Shown here in pieces: positions 43,280-52,414 of a stretch of 64,000 nucleotides of DNA. Each line of letters starts with the position of its first letter. Positions within the stretch are counted from its first letter, which is position 1. Both the position numbers and the translations under genes were made by a program. The notes beneath the pieces are model-generated. The model was not told the DNA's origin, did not search any database, and saw nothing but the letters and a program-made list of their open reading frames with translations. The DNA comes from an uncultured Anaeroplasmataceae bacterium (GTDB taxonomy: Bacteria > Bacillota_I > Bacilli_A > Acholeplasmatales > Anaeroplasmataceae), in the NCBI GenBank assembly GCA_934229535.1, contig CAKQDS010000008.1, positions 10,028 through 74,027 of the forward strand, in the 5' to 3' direction.

Positions 43280-44173
43280 ATGATGGATACACGCTTAATT
43301 ACTTTTTTAGAGCTCGTAAGAACTAAAAGCTATACTAAAACTGCTCAAGCATTATATATAACTCAGCCAGCAGTTACACATCATATTAAATCTCTTGAAA
43401 AAGATAACAATATTAAACTTTTTGCTAATACAAAGACCTTTAGACTATCAGTTGCTGGTCAAATAATATATGAATATGCTCAAAAATGTGAGCTAATGGA
43501 TAATCAACTAAAGCAAGCGCTTGAAAAAGAAGCAAGTACTACTCATACCTTGAAATTTGCAACAACTAATCAGGTTGCTTCAGTCATTATGAATAAGGTT
43601 CTAATTACTTGGATGAAAAATCATCCTATGGATAAAATAATAATGAATATATTGAATCATGACGAGATAGTAGATGCAATTCATAATGGAGAAATAGATT
43701 TTGCCATTATTGATAACAATTATGATCGAACACTATTTAATGGGAAGATGTTATTTTCTTTACCAGCTTCAATATGTGTTGGCTCTGGTCATTCATTATC
43801 ACATAAACAAAAAGTCAATATTGAGCAATTACAAAAGGAAACAATTATTACAAATTTAGAATCAGGATCTAATGATTTACTTGAACTAGCCTTAAAGAAA
43901 GATAATTTAAGCATTGAGACTTTACCAAACGTACTTAAAATTAATGATGCCAAAATGGTTAAGGATTTAGTTATTAATGGTATTGGCTTAGCTCTAATTT
44001 ATGATGATTATATTGAAAATGATTTGAAAGATAAAAAAATCTATACTTTGAATTTTGAAAATAATAAATTTAATCAGGATATCAATATGATTTGGAGCAA
44101 TGATTCACTAATTGAAAAACAAATTATCAATGTTGCAAATGAAATAAAGGCGATATATAGTGAGGAAAAATGA
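43280..44173 (+). CDS. LysR-family transcriptional regulator
   Basis: 297 residues. N-terminal winged helix with LITFLELVRTKSYTKTAQALYITQPAVTHHIKSLEKD, the classic LysR signature, then a periplasmic-binding-type effector domain. The target cannot be told; the next gene (pseudouridine synthase) overlaps it by four bases and is not a typical target. AAAGGAGATG precedes a double ATG. Confidence 0.88.
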   Translation: MMDTRLITFLELVRTKSYTKTAQALYITQPAVTHHIKSLEKDNNIKLFANTKTFRLSVAGQIIYEYAQKCELMDNQLKQALEKEASTTHTLKFATTNQVASVIMNKVLITWMKNHPMDKIIMNILNHDEIVDAIHNGEIDFAIIDNNYDRTLFNGKMLFSLPASICVGSGHSLSHKQKVNIEQLQKETIITNLESGSNDLLELALKKDNLSIETLPNVLKINDAKMVKDLVINGIGLALIYDDYIENDLKDKKIYTLNFENNKFNQDINMIWSNDSLIEKQIINVANEIKAIYSEEK

Positions 44174-44817
44174 TGAATCTAGAAATATTATATGAAGATA
44201 ATCATTTGTTAGTAGTTTATAAGCCTGTTGAGGTACTCTCTCAAGCTGACTCTTCAAATAGGATTGATATGCTTAGTATCTTAAAAAAGTACATAAAAGA
44301 GAAATATAATAAGCCTGGTGATGTTTATTTGGGATTAGTTCATAGGCTTGACTATAATACAAGCGGGGTAATGGTTTATGCAAGAACCTCAAAAGCTGCA
44401 GCTCGTTTAGCTCTTTCAATGCAAAATGGAGAATTTAAAAAGAAATATTATGCTATAGTTGAAGGAATAGTAGAAGCTAAAACATTAACTAATTATTTGC
44501 TTAAGGATGAAAATGAAAAGAAAAGTTATGTAAACAAGAATGGTAAGCTCGCTATTTTGGACTATAAACCTATTAAAACGTTAAAATATAAAGGCGTGGA
44601 TTCATCACTAATTGATATTAGTCTAAAAACAGGTAGATTTCATCAAATTAGATGCCAAATGGCATATATTGGGCATCCACTGGTTGGTGATAATAAATAT
44701 GGGTCAAAAATTAATTGCCATTATTATTTAGATTGCTACAGTCTTTCCTTTCCTCATCCTATATCTAAAGAAATTTTAACATTTAATTATGAAAAGAGAA
44801 GGAATCAATTATTCTGA
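44170..44817 (+). CDS. RluD-family pseudouridine synthase, short form
   Basis: 215 residues. LEILYEDNHLLVVYKP and the catalytic GLVHRLDYNTSGVMV (HRLDxxTSG with the active Asp) are intact, and FHQIRCQMAYIGHPLVGD closes the fold. It lacks the N-terminal S4 domain of full RluD. It should modify uridine in rRNA or tRNA. Its stop lies in the stem of a bidirectional terminator shared with the opposing gene. Confidence 0.9.
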   Translation: MMNLEILYEDNHLLVVYKPVEVLSQADSSNRIDMLSILKKYIKEKYNKPGDVYLGLVHRLDYNTSGVMVYARTSKAAARLALSMQNGEFKKKYYAIVEGIVEAKTLTNYLLKDENEKKSYVNKNGKLAILDYKPIKTLKYKGVDSSLIDISLKTGRFHQIRCQMAYIGHPLVGDNKYGSKINCHYYLDCYSLSFPHPISKEILTFNYEKRRNQLF

Positions 44818-44830
44818 TTCCTTCTCTTTT
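44792..44830. terminator. Bidirectional terminator inside two overlapping gene ends
   Basis: A 16-bp perfect stem (44792-44807 with 44815-44830) around a 7-base loop, ending in TTTT on the plus strand and AAAA-flanked on the other. Both neighbouring stop codons (44815-44817 plus, 44809-44811 minus) lie inside it. Confidence 0.88.
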
Positions 44831-45399
44831 TCTTTCTTTTTCTCGTTTTCCTTATCTTGATTTAAAAATAGCTTTGTTAAAAATAAAATTCTTTTTGATA
44901 TAGTAATATAAGCATTTGCCTTTAAAGCTAAATCAAGCGAAAGCTTAGTTAAATCTTCAGCATTATTGTTAGATATTTTTGATAAACCATTTAATGCATA
45001 TTCAACAGCCTCTTTGTTTTCTTTAGAATGTAAATCTTTGAATTCATTAAATACATCAATATATGATTGATTGTTATAACGATTTTGAATGACTTCTTTG
45101 ATTTCAGCAATAGACAAAACTTGCTTTAAAATGCAAATTTCTTCGATAAGTGATAAATGCTCACGATTATATTTTTTTGACACAGGGGCACTGATAACTT
45201 CACCTTTTACATAATTATTGATCATTGATGAGGTTATTTGCTTATCAAGCGATGATGTTGCAAGTATTTGTAATTGCTTTTCGAGATATGTAACTACCTG
45301 ATCCATATATAAATCAATATCAGGAAGCTTTTCATAATTCTGTAATTCAAAATTATTTAATTCATTTAACCAATTTGTTAGGGTTTTATTTACGTCCAT
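44809..45399 (-). CDS. DUF1836 domain protein
   Basis: 196 residues. The segment LPDIDLYMDQVVTYLEKQL, then ITSSMINNYVKGEVISAPVSKKYNREHLSLI and the following KQVLSI match DUF1836, a family with a MerR-like helix-turn-helix of unknown role. The C-terminus ends in a run of Lys/Glu encoded by the terminator stem region. Probably a DNA-binding protein. Confidence 0.8.
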   Translation of the reverse strand: MDVNKTLTNWLNELNNFELQNYEKLPDIDLYMDQVVTYLEKQLQILATSSLDKQITSSMINNYVKGEVISAPVSKKYNREHLSLIEEICILKQVLSIAEIKEVIQNRYNNQSYIDVFNEFKDLHSKENKEAVEYALNGLSKISNNNAEDLTKLSLDLALKANAYITISKRILFLTKLFLNQDKENEKKKEKEKESE

Positions 45400-45495
45400 A
45401 TTAACATTCCTTTATTATTATTTTAAAACATCTTGAATAATTAACAATATTTTAACATAAAATATAAAAAATTACAATAATTTGTTTAAAACTTA

Positions 45496-45524
45496 TTGAC
45501 AATGTGATTTAAATGTTATAAACT
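45496..45524 (+). promoter_or_regulatory. Promoter of the SGNH-like gene
   Basis: TTGACA at 45496-45501 and TAAACT at 45519-45524 (17-base spacer), or TATAAA at 45517. An AAACTAG direct repeat follows. Confidence 0.55.
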
Positions 45525-45571
45525 AGTATTGTAAACTAGATTAAACAATACGAAAGTAAAGGTGATTTAAC

Positions 45572-46090
45572 ATGAAAAATAAAATTTCATTATTTGGAGA
45601 AGGAGTACTAAGCGGATTGCTATATGATGAAAATCATAAGCTTTTAAATTATAAATCAAGTTCTTTCTTTAATAAACTAAGTAATAAATACGAAGTAGTT
45701 AACTATTCACGTAAAAGCATGAATTCAAAAATGCTTGTGGATATCTTAAGTAAGCTTATTGCCTTAAAAATCAAATTTAAATGTATTGTAATTAATATTG
45801 GGGAAAATGAAGCAATGAATTGTAATAATGATTTAAATGCTTTTAAAGAATTTAAGAACAATTTGGATAAAGCTATTAAAATATGTAAGGCTAATAAAAT
45901 TAAGGCTATTTTAATTGGCTTACCTCATAATGATAATAATTCTAATTTTAAATTATTTAATGAGGAAATAATGTATCAAGCATTAGCAAATGGAATAACA
46001 TATGTTAATAGTAGTGATGTTTATTATAATGTTGCTTATACAATAAAAGGACAAAATGATATAGCAAATAATTTATTTATGGCAATGTAG
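45572..46090 (+). CDS. Degenerate SGNH/GDSL-hydrolase-like protein
   Basis: 172 residues. The fold order resembles SGNH hydrolases: ISLFGEGVLSG at the start (the GDS motif has become GEG), CIVINIGENEAMN (GxND has become GENE), and a C-terminal KGQNDIANNLFM where DxxH is expected. The nucleophile Ser and catalytic Asp/His are not recognisable, so it is probably not an active esterase, or uses other residues. No signal peptide. AAAGGTGAT precedes the ATG. Confidence 0.5.
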   Translation: MKNKISLFGEGVLSGLLYDENHKLLNYKSSSFFNKLSNKYEVVNYSRKSMNSKMLVDILSKLIALKIKFKCIVINIGENEAMNCNNDLNAFKEFKNNLDKAIKICKANKIKAILIGLPHNDNNSNFKLFNEEIMYQALANGITYVNSSDVYYNVAYTIKGQNDIANNLFMAM

Positions 46091-46111
46091 CAAAAATGCT
46101 ACATTGTTTTG
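46085..46111 (+). terminator. Terminator of the SGNH-like gene
   Basis: ATGTAGCA-AAAA-TGCTACAT followed by TGTTTTG. The stem includes the stop codon. Confidence 0.8.
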
Positions 46112-46156
46112 TTATATATATTTTTGTGGTGCATATTTATATAGTGGTGATTAATA

Positions 46157-46459
46157 ATGAAAAATGATCCTTTAATGTTTATCGACTCTTTTAAATTAAA
46201 CAACGAGAATGTGAGTAATCAAGAAGTTTTTGATAGTCGTTATCAAAAACGAAGCTTAAAAAAATATCGTCTCGAGGATATTAAGGCAATGATGTTATAT
46301 CGAATTAATGTGTTATGTGAAATTATTACTAAAAATGGTAAAATCGAAGGTGTTGTTAAAGAATTGAACGAAGAAAATATAAAGGTTACTGATGATGATA
46401 ATAAAACCTATTTAGTTTCTTTAGATGATATCATAGATATTAATATTTTAAAGCTATAA
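46157..46459 (+). CDS. Small hypothetical protein, possible SH3-like C-terminus
   Basis: 100 residues. The N-terminal half is charged and probably disordered; residues 50-100 (VLCEIITKNGKIEGVVKELNEENIKV and onward) look like a small beta-barrel. No family recognised. GGTGATTAATA is the only ribosome site. It converges with the spore-coat-like gene. Confidence 0.6.
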   Translation: MKNDPLMFIDSFKLNNENVSNQEVFDSRYQKRSLKKYRLEDIKAMMLYRINVLCEIITKNGKIEGVVKELNEENIKVTDDDNKTYLVSLDDIIDINILKL

Positions 46460-46488
46460 AAAAAGATTACGATTAATCGCAACCCTTT

Positions 46489-46905
46489 TTATTGTTTTTG
46501 CGTACATGTTACTACTGTAATTGGGTTAAAGCATTGAATTTGGCATACACAGTTTAAATCTAAGATACAAGTATGATTTGTTGCCACAAATGTTTGTTCC
46601 TCAGCTACTGTGGTTGCTTCAAGCAAACGAAGTGTAACAAATCTTTTTTCACGAACTGATTCAATTCTAAAGAATTGTGTTGTAGTATCTGGTAATTCTA
46701 AAATTGCAGTAATTTCACCACTACATCCCTTAAATGCTACGGGAATGGTATTATTGGCATTTGTAACTAATGATGTCTCACAGCTAATACAGCTATTATA
46801 ATCAGAAACGATTTCTTTTTGTAATTTATCAATACGAATTACAGTGTCAATTATATAGTTGCCACAGCTATTTATTTCATAGGGTTTATCACACATAGGA
46901 TTCAC
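46489..46905 (-). CDS. CotY/CotZ-family spore coat-like protein
   Basis: 138 residues, ten or more cysteines. The core FFRIESVREKRFVTLRLLE and the ending TCILDLNCVCQIQCFNPI match the CotY/CotZ pattern, in which Cys-rich proteins form the spore crust lattice. Residues about 38-50 carry the CISC pair. A strong GGAGGTGAA site on the minus strand precedes the ATG. Its presence suggests spore formation or a retained surface-layer role; no other coat gene is nearby. Confidence 0.7.
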   Translation of the reverse strand: MNPMCDKPYEINSCGNYIIDTVIRIDKLQKEIVSDYNSCISCETSLVTNANNTIPVAFKGCSGEITAILELPDTTTQFFRIESVREKRFVTLRLLEATTVAEEQTFVATNHTCILDLNCVCQIQCFNPITVVTCTQKQ

Positions 46906-47049
46906 CTCCTATTATAATTTATGATTTTGTTAATATTTGTAATAGGTTATCGTATTATTTAGCAATAAAAAAGTAATTTTTAAGATGTAAATGTGAAAAT
47001 TTATTGAAATTCTTGTGAAAAAACAATATAATAGAATTGGTGATGAAAT

Positions 47050-47403
47050 ATGATAAACTTAATATTAGCTAACTTATATTTAATAATTATTCCGATTGCT
47101 GTAATTATTGCTTTGACAATAATATTGATTTTTTTTATAGCAAATAGTAAGAAGAAAAAGATAAAGGTAAATAAAGAATTTATTGATAGCCTTGTTTTAG
47201 CACTAGGTGGTATAGATAATTTAACAGGTGTAGGTGTAGAAAATTCACGCTTGAAACTTAGCGTTACGGATTTAAGCTTAGTTGACCTTAATAAAATCAA
47301 AGAATTTTCTGATAAGGGTGTGTTTGTTACAGGAAATACAATTAAAACCCTATTTAAATATGAATCTGAAAAAATTGCTTATGAATTAAAAAAAATAATA
47401 TAA
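47050..47403 (+). CDS. Membrane-anchored EIIB-like PTS domain lacking the phosphorylated Cys
   Basis: 117 residues. One N-terminal membrane helix (about 3-31), a Lys-rich turn, then a glucose-family EIIB fold: LVLALGGIDNLTGV, SRLKLSVTD, and GVFVTGNTIKTLF correspond to ALGGxxNI, CxTRLRxxVxD and GVxxxGxxxQxxx. The active Cys position reads Glu64 (GVENSRL). It cannot carry the usual phosphate and may be a regulator or anchor. It sits 19 bases before the HPr gene. Confidence 0.75.
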   Translation: MINLILANLYLIIIPIAVIIALTIILIFFIANSKKKKIKVNKEFIDSLVLALGGIDNLTGVGVENSRLKLSVTDLSLVDLNKIKEFSDKGVFVTGNTIKTLFKYESEKIAYELKKII

Positions 47404-47422
47404 GATAATTTGAGGTAAAAAT

Positions 47423-47695
47423 ATGATAAGAAAAACTTATAGAATTATATCAGAAAATGGTCTACACGCTAGACCAGCTACAGTTTTAGTTAATAGTGCT
47501 GTTAAATTTAAATCCGATGCCTTTATTATCCATAATGGCAAAAAAGTTGATTTAAAGTCAATTATGGGCGTTATGTCTTTAGGAATATATTGTGGAGACA
47601 CTGTTACCTTTGAGATTAATGGTGGCGATGAAGGCGAATGTATGAAGAAAATTAATGAAATGATGTTTACCTTAAAAATGGGTAAAGAGATTTAA
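47423..47695 (+). CDS. ptsH: Phosphocarrier protein HPr
   Basis: 90 residues. His15 in NGLHARPATVLV is the PTS phosphorylation site, and Ser46-type residue in DLKSIMGVMSLGI is the HPr kinase site. Both are intact, so it is a functional carrier and catabolite regulator. ptsI is not next to it, unlike in many Firmicutes; instead a Cys-less EIIB-like gene precedes it. Confidence 0.92.
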   Translation: MIRKTYRIISENGLHARPATVLVNSAVKFKSDAFIIHNGKKVDLKSIMGVMSLGIYCGDTVTFEINGGDEGECMKKINEMMFTLKMGKEI

Positions 47696-47705
47696 TGAGG
47701 TTTAT

Positions 47706-49073
47706 ATGAAAATTGATTATATGGGAAAAGCACAGGAATATTATCCTAGTGCTTTAAAACTACTTGAAAAATTAATTAGCTTTAAAACTGTTTTGGACAA
47801 GTATGATCCAAATAGCGATGCACCATTTGGAATTGAAAATAAAAAGGCTTTAAATTATTTATTAGAGTCTGCCAAAAATGATGGTTTTGAAGTTAAAAAT
47901 GTGGATAATTATGCAGGACATATAGAATTTGGTAATAGTAATGGTGAGATTGTTGGCATTTTAGGACATTTAGATGTTGTACCAACAAAGGGCCAAAATT
48001 GGGAGAGTGATCCCTTTACATTAACTAAAAGAGATGGAAAGCTATATGCTAGAGGAAGTGAAGATGATAAGGGGCCACTTGTTGCCTCTTATATGGCTTT
48101 AAAAATTATAAAGGATTTAAAGCTTCCTGTAAGCAAGCGTGCACGATTAATTTTTGGTTGTGATGAGGAATCTGGCTCACGTTGCCTTACTCATTATTTC
48201 GAAAAAGAAATTAAGCCTGAAATCGGCTTTTCACCTGATGCTGAATTTCCTTTAATTTATGGAGAAAAATCAATTGCTTCATTTGATATAAAAGGAAAAC
48301 TTGCAAATGATGATATAATTTTAGAATTTATAAGTGGTGAACGCTATAATGTTGTTCCAGAAACTGCAAAGATGAAGCTGAAAATTGATTTAACAAATGA
48401 ATATTTAGCATATCTTAAGGAAAATAATTATCGTGGTGAAGTAAAGGATGGCTATTTATATGCTTATGGTATCGCTAGCCATGCAATGGTTCCTCAAAAG
48501 GGATTAAATGCTAGCTTCATTCTATTTGATTTTTTAAATAGTGTTCATAAAACTAATTTATCTGATTATGTATGTAAATATTTAAGCTTTGATCCTTTTG
48601 GTGAAAAATTAGGTATTAACATTTATGATGAAAATATGAAGGAATTAACAATGAATGTTGGTGTTGTTAATATTTTAAATAATGAATTTAAAATAGGTAT
48701 TAATTGTCGAATACCAGTTAATAATTATGCCACCAAGCTTAAGGAATGTGTAGAAACTTCATTTAAATTAACTAATAATGATTATAGCTTTAATTTACTT
48801 GGATGCTCAAAAATTCATTATGTTGATCCTAATTCTGATTTAATTAAAACGCTTATGGATGCTTACCAGGAAATGACTGGTGATTATACTAATAAACCAT
48901 TTACTATTGGTGGTGGAACCTATGCTGCGTTTATTGACAATGCTGTTGCCTTTGGCCCAATGTTTCCTGGAAGTGAGGATGTTTGTCATATAGCAAATGA
49001 ATATATTAAGGTGGAGGACTTCATTAAATCAATTGCCATTTATACTAAGGCAATTTATGATTTAATTAAATAA
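47706..49073 (+). CDS. pepV: M20 dipeptidase PepV
   Basis: 455 residues. GHLDVVPTKGQNWESDPF, the ARGSEDDKGPL segment and FGCDEESGSRCL bear the zinc ligands; AVAFGPMFPGSEDVCH closes the site. The length and inserted lid domain are PepV-like. It cleaves cytoplasmic dipeptides. Confidence 0.93.
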   Translation: MKIDYMGKAQEYYPSALKLLEKLISFKTVLDKYDPNSDAPFGIENKKALNYLLESAKNDGFEVKNVDNYAGHIEFGNSNGEIVGILGHLDVVPTKGQNWESDPFTLTKRDGKLYARGSEDDKGPLVASYMALKIIKDLKLPVSKRARLIFGCDEESGSRCLTHYFEKEIKPEIGFSPDAEFPLIYGEKSIASFDIKGKLANDDIILEFISGERYNVVPETAKMKLKIDLTNEYLAYLKENNYRGEVKDGYLYAYGIASHAMVPQKGLNASFILFDFLNSVHKTNLSDYVCKYLSFDPFGEKLGINIYDENMKELTMNVGVVNILNNEFKIGINCRIPVNNYATKLKECVETSFKLTNNDYSFNLLGCSKIHYVDPNSDLIKTLMDAYQEMTGDYTNKPFTIGGGTYAAFIDNAVAFGPMFPGSEDVCHIANEYIKVEDFIKSIAIYTKAIYDLIK

Positions 49074-49075
49074 AT

Positions 49076-49720
49076 ATGCGTTTAAGAAAAATTAAAGGGG
49101 CACTTAATAAATTAATTGCCAATGAAAAATATTATATAAGTAATCCAACAGATTATAGAGGTAAATGGGTTGAGGTATTTAATAATTCCAATCCAATTCA
49201 TATTGAAATAGGTTGTGGAAAGGGTAAGTTTATTACTACAATGGCTTTAAATAATCCGAACATAAATTTTATAGCTATTGAAAAGTACGATAGTGTTTTG
49301 TTAAGAGCTTCAGAATTATCTTTAAATTATGATTTAAATAATTTGAAATTAGTATTGCTTGATGCTGAAAATATCTTAGATGTGTTTGAAAAAAATGAAG
49401 TTGACTTAATTTATTTGAATTTTTCTGATCCTTGGCCGAAAAAAAGATACTATAAAAGAAGACTTACAGCACCAGGCTATCTAGAAAAATATGCCGTAAT
49501 TCTTAAAAATGACGGTGCTATATACCAGAAGACCGATAACCGTAGTTTATTTGAGTATTCAATTGAAAATTTATGTAATGAAGGTTGGCTTTTGAATAAT
49601 GTTAGTCTTGATTTACATAATGATCAATTTGAAGGAAATGTTACAACTGAATTTGAAGAAAAATGGTCAAAATTAGGACCAATTTATCGTTTGGAAGCAA
49701 GAAAAAGAAAAGAGGAGTAA
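49076..49720 (+). CDS. trmB: tRNA (guanine-N7-)-methyltransferase
   Basis: 214 residues. IHIEIGCGKGKFI binds SAM, and NFSDPWPKKRYYKRRLTAPGYL with YQKTDNRSLFEYS are TrmB signatures. It methylates G46 of tRNAs. It begins two bases after pepV. Confidence 0.95.
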   Translation: MRLRKIKGALNKLIANEKYYISNPTDYRGKWVEVFNNSNPIHIEIGCGKGKFITTMALNNPNINFIAIEKYDSVLLRASELSLNYDLNNLKLVLLDAENILDVFEKNEVDLIYLNFSDPWPKKRYYKRRLTAPGYLEKYAVILKNDGAIYQKTDNRSLFEYSIENLCNEGWLLNNVSLDLHNDQFEGNVTTEFEEKWSKLGPIYRLEARKRKEE

Positions 49721-49722
49721 TT

Positions 49723-50385
49723 ATGAGGATTTTAATTGCCGATGATGAAACAAAAATTAGAACAGTTTTAAAAGAATATTTAGAACATTCAGGATTTGAA
49801 ACAATTGAGGCCTGTGATGGGCTTGAGGCAATTGAAAAAGTAAAGTCTATCCCTGTTGACTTAATAATAATGGATGTAATGATGCCTAATCTTGATGGCA
49901 TTAGTGCGGTTCGTGAAATAAAAAAAGAGCATGATATTCCTATTATTGTTCTATCAGCAAGAGGAGAAGAATATGATAAGCTTTATGGCTTTGATTCAGG
50001 TGCTGATGATTATGTCACAAAGCCTTTTTCACCAAAAGAAATTGTTGCTAGAGTTAACGTTGTTTTAAAAAGAAACAAAAAAGCAAGTGTAAAAATGGCT
50101 GGTGTAGAAATCGATTTTGAAGGAAGAAATGTTTTTGTCGATGGTAAAAAGGTTGAATTAACCCAAAAAGAATTTCAATTATTAACATATTTAGTTAAAA
50201 ATAAAGGAATTGCCATTTCTAGAAGTAAGATTTTATCTGACGTTTGGGGCTATGAATTTTATGGTGACGATAGAACGATTGATACGCATATAAAGATGCT
50301 TAGAAGTAGACTTGGAAATTATAAATATATGCTTGTTACACTTCGTGGATATGGTTATAAATTCGATTATGAAGAAAAAAATTAA
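49723..50385 (+). CDS. OmpR-family response regulator
   Basis: 220 residues from ATG 49723, preceded by AGAGGAG. The receiver has the DD pair, the phospho-acceptor in LIIMDVMMPNLDG and the Lys of DYVTKPFSPKE. The C-terminal winged helix has ELTQKEFQLLTYL and TIDTHIKMLRSRLG. It overlaps the partner kinase gene by 17 bases. The signal is unknown. Confidence 0.93.
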   Translation: MRILIADDETKIRTVLKEYLEHSGFETIEACDGLEAIEKVKSIPVDLIIMDVMMPNLDGISAVREIKKEHDIPIIVLSARGEEYDKLYGFDSGADDYVTKPFSPKEIVARVNVVLKRNKKASVKMAGVEIDFEGRNVFVDGKKVELTQKEFQLLTYLVKNKGIAISRSKILSDVWGYEFYGDDRTIDTHIKMLRSRLGNYKYMLVTLRGYGYKFDYEEKN

Positions 50386-51748
50386 AAATTCAATTAAAAC
50401 AAGTATTTTTGTTAAAATGCTTTCAATGATGCTAGCATTTATAGTTTTTATTCTAATTGCTGGTATTTTTTCTTTTAAAACAATGCTTGAAAAAACTATA
50501 TATAATAAAAGTAATGATGCTATTAATAATTGCATTAGTCTTTTCTATTTAGAAGATGATATGTCCTTAGATGAATATATTTCTAATCTTCCTAATGATT
50601 ATCAAGTTGCCTATTTTAGTTTATCAGATGATTATGAAATTGATATTTTAGCCTCAAATAAGGAAATTAATCTTTCAAAACAGGTTCAATCAAAAATTTG
50701 GAGTTCGCTTAAGGTTGAAAGTAACTATTTTGAATTTTTGAGTAATAAACATTCCTGCTTTGCGACTACAGTTATCAAGAATGATAATACATATAATTTA
50801 TTAATTGTTTTAAATATCAGCAAGGAAATTAATTATTTCTTTCAATTCATATTAATCTTTATCGCTATTTCCTTAGCTGTAAGTACTGTTTTTGGGTTAT
50901 TAACGCTAATTTGGACAAAAAAAATTATTTTACCTATAAATCAAGCGAGTGATTCCTTAGAAGAAATTCAAAGACAAAATTATAATATTCAGTTAAAAAA
51001 ATCAAATTATTTGGAAATTCAAAGGCTTAATTTGGCAATTGAGGGATTGATTGCGAATTTGAATGAATCAAATAATCTTGATAAAGATATTTTAGCTAAC
51101 ATTAGTCATGAATTTAAAACACCATTAACACTTATTAAATCATATGCTGAAATGATTATTGATTTTTCAGGGGATGACAAGGAACTTAGAGAAAGTCATT
51201 TAAATACTATTATTTCAGAGTCAGATCATTTAACTTCCTTAGTTAATGATGTTTTATCATTATCTCGTGCAGAGGCAAGGGTTGAGGCGAGAATCACTAG
51301 ATTTAACTTCACAGAATTGATTAGAAGTACTATAAATAGCTTTGATGCCTTAATATCAAAGGAAAATATTGAATTAAAGCTAGACTTAATTAATGATGTT
51401 TATATGGAGGCTAATTATAAGCAAATTTGTGAGGTAGTATATAATTTAATATCAAATGCTATTCATTATGCTAAAACAAAAATTGAAATTAGACTTTTTA
51501 ATAATAAAGGTATATATCGTTTTGAGGTTAGCGATGATGGTCCGGGAATTGCCAAGGAGGATTTAGATTCAATTTGGAATAAATATTATCGTGGTAAAAA
51601 TAAACCAACGATGACTGTTAAAGGAACAGGATTAGGATTAGCACTTGTTAAGGAAGTATTAACAGCTCATAATTATCCATTTGGTGTGGTAACCTTACCA
51701 AATAAGGGCGCTACCTTTTATTTTGAGTTTAAGAAGGATAAAATCTAA
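50369..51748 (+). CDS. Sensor histidine kinase
   Basis: 459 residues from ATG 50369. Two membrane helices (about 15-37 and 165-190) frame a small outer domain. A HAMP region follows, then HisKA with NISHEFKTPLTLIKSYA (phospho-His) and an ATPase domain with NLISNAIHYA, SDDGPGI and GTGLGLALVKEV. It phosphorylates the preceding regulator. Overlap suggests coupled expression. Confidence 0.93.
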   Translation: MKKKIKNSIKTSIFVKMLSMMLAFIVFILIAGIFSFKTMLEKTIYNKSNDAINNCISLFYLEDDMSLDEYISNLPNDYQVAYFSLSDDYEIDILASNKEINLSKQVQSKIWSSLKVESNYFEFLSNKHSCFATTVIKNDNTYNLLIVLNISKEINYFFQFILIFIAISLAVSTVFGLLTLIWTKKIILPINQASDSLEEIQRQNYNIQLKKSNYLEIQRLNLAIEGLIANLNESNNLDKDILANISHEFKTPLTLIKSYAEMIIDFSGDDKELRESHLNTIISESDHLTSLVNDVLSLSRAEARVEARITRFNFTELIRSTINSFDALISKENIELKLDLINDVYMEANYKQICEVVYNLISNAIHYAKTKIEIRLFNNKGIYRFEVSDDGPGIAKEDLDSIWNKYYRGKNKPTMTVKGTGLGLALVKEVLTAHNYPFGVVTLPNKGATFYFEFKKDKI

Positions 51749-52413
51749 TGAAATTTTATTTAATGGGTGGTGAAACACCTGGCAAAACTAAATTATATGA
51801 AATAATGCTTAAAATAACAGGAAAAGATAATCCGAAAATTTTATATTTTCCTAATGCTAGTGTAGATTACCAAAATAGCTTTGAGAGATTTAAAAAGCAA
51901 ATGGATGGGCTAAATTGTCATATTGAATTATTTTTAAATCAAGATGTTTGCTTTAATGATTATGACATTTTATATTTTGGTGGCGGTATAACTCAAAAAA
52001 TTGTTTTTGAACTAAGAAGTCTAAAGGATTTAATTATTAAGTCAAATTGTTTGTTAGCAGGTAGTAGTGCCGGAGCAAATATGTGGTTTTTAGCTGGTGT
52101 GGGTGGTTTTTATTCCTATTATGATAACTTTCACACCTATAATTATAAGCTGATTAAAGGTTTTGGTGCTATTAATGCTACATTTTGTCCTCATTATCAA
52201 AAAGAGGACTTAATTGTTTATAATGATATGGTGAAAGAATATGAAGCTGATGGCTTTGCGTTTGAAAATGATACAGCTTTATTTTTGAATGATTCTTATT
52301 TTGAAATTTTCAAACAAAATAATGCTAGCAGTGCTTATTGGTTTAAAAGAATAGAAAACTATAAGATGATACCTTTATATGAGGGAATAAAATATAAGGT
52401 TAAAGAGGATTAG
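51748..52413 (+). CDS. Peptidase S51/PepE-like protein
   Basis: 221 residues. YLMGGETPGKTKLYEIM, DILYFGGGITQ, and the nucleophile elbow LAGSSAGANMWF with Ser identify the dipeptidase E/cyanophycinase superfamily. Probably cleaves Asp-X dipeptides in the cytoplasm. It overlaps the kinase stop by one base. Confidence 0.85.
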   Translation: MKFYLMGGETPGKTKLYEIMLKITGKDNPKILYFPNASVDYQNSFERFKKQMDGLNCHIELFLNQDVCFNDYDILYFGGGITQKIVFELRSLKDLIIKSNCLLAGSSAGANMWFLAGVGGFYSYYDNFHTYNYKLIKGFGAINATFCPHYQKEDLIVYNDMVKEYEADGFAFENDTALFLNDSYFEIFKQNNASSAYWFKRIENYKMIPLYEGIKYKVKED

Positions 52414-52414
52414 T

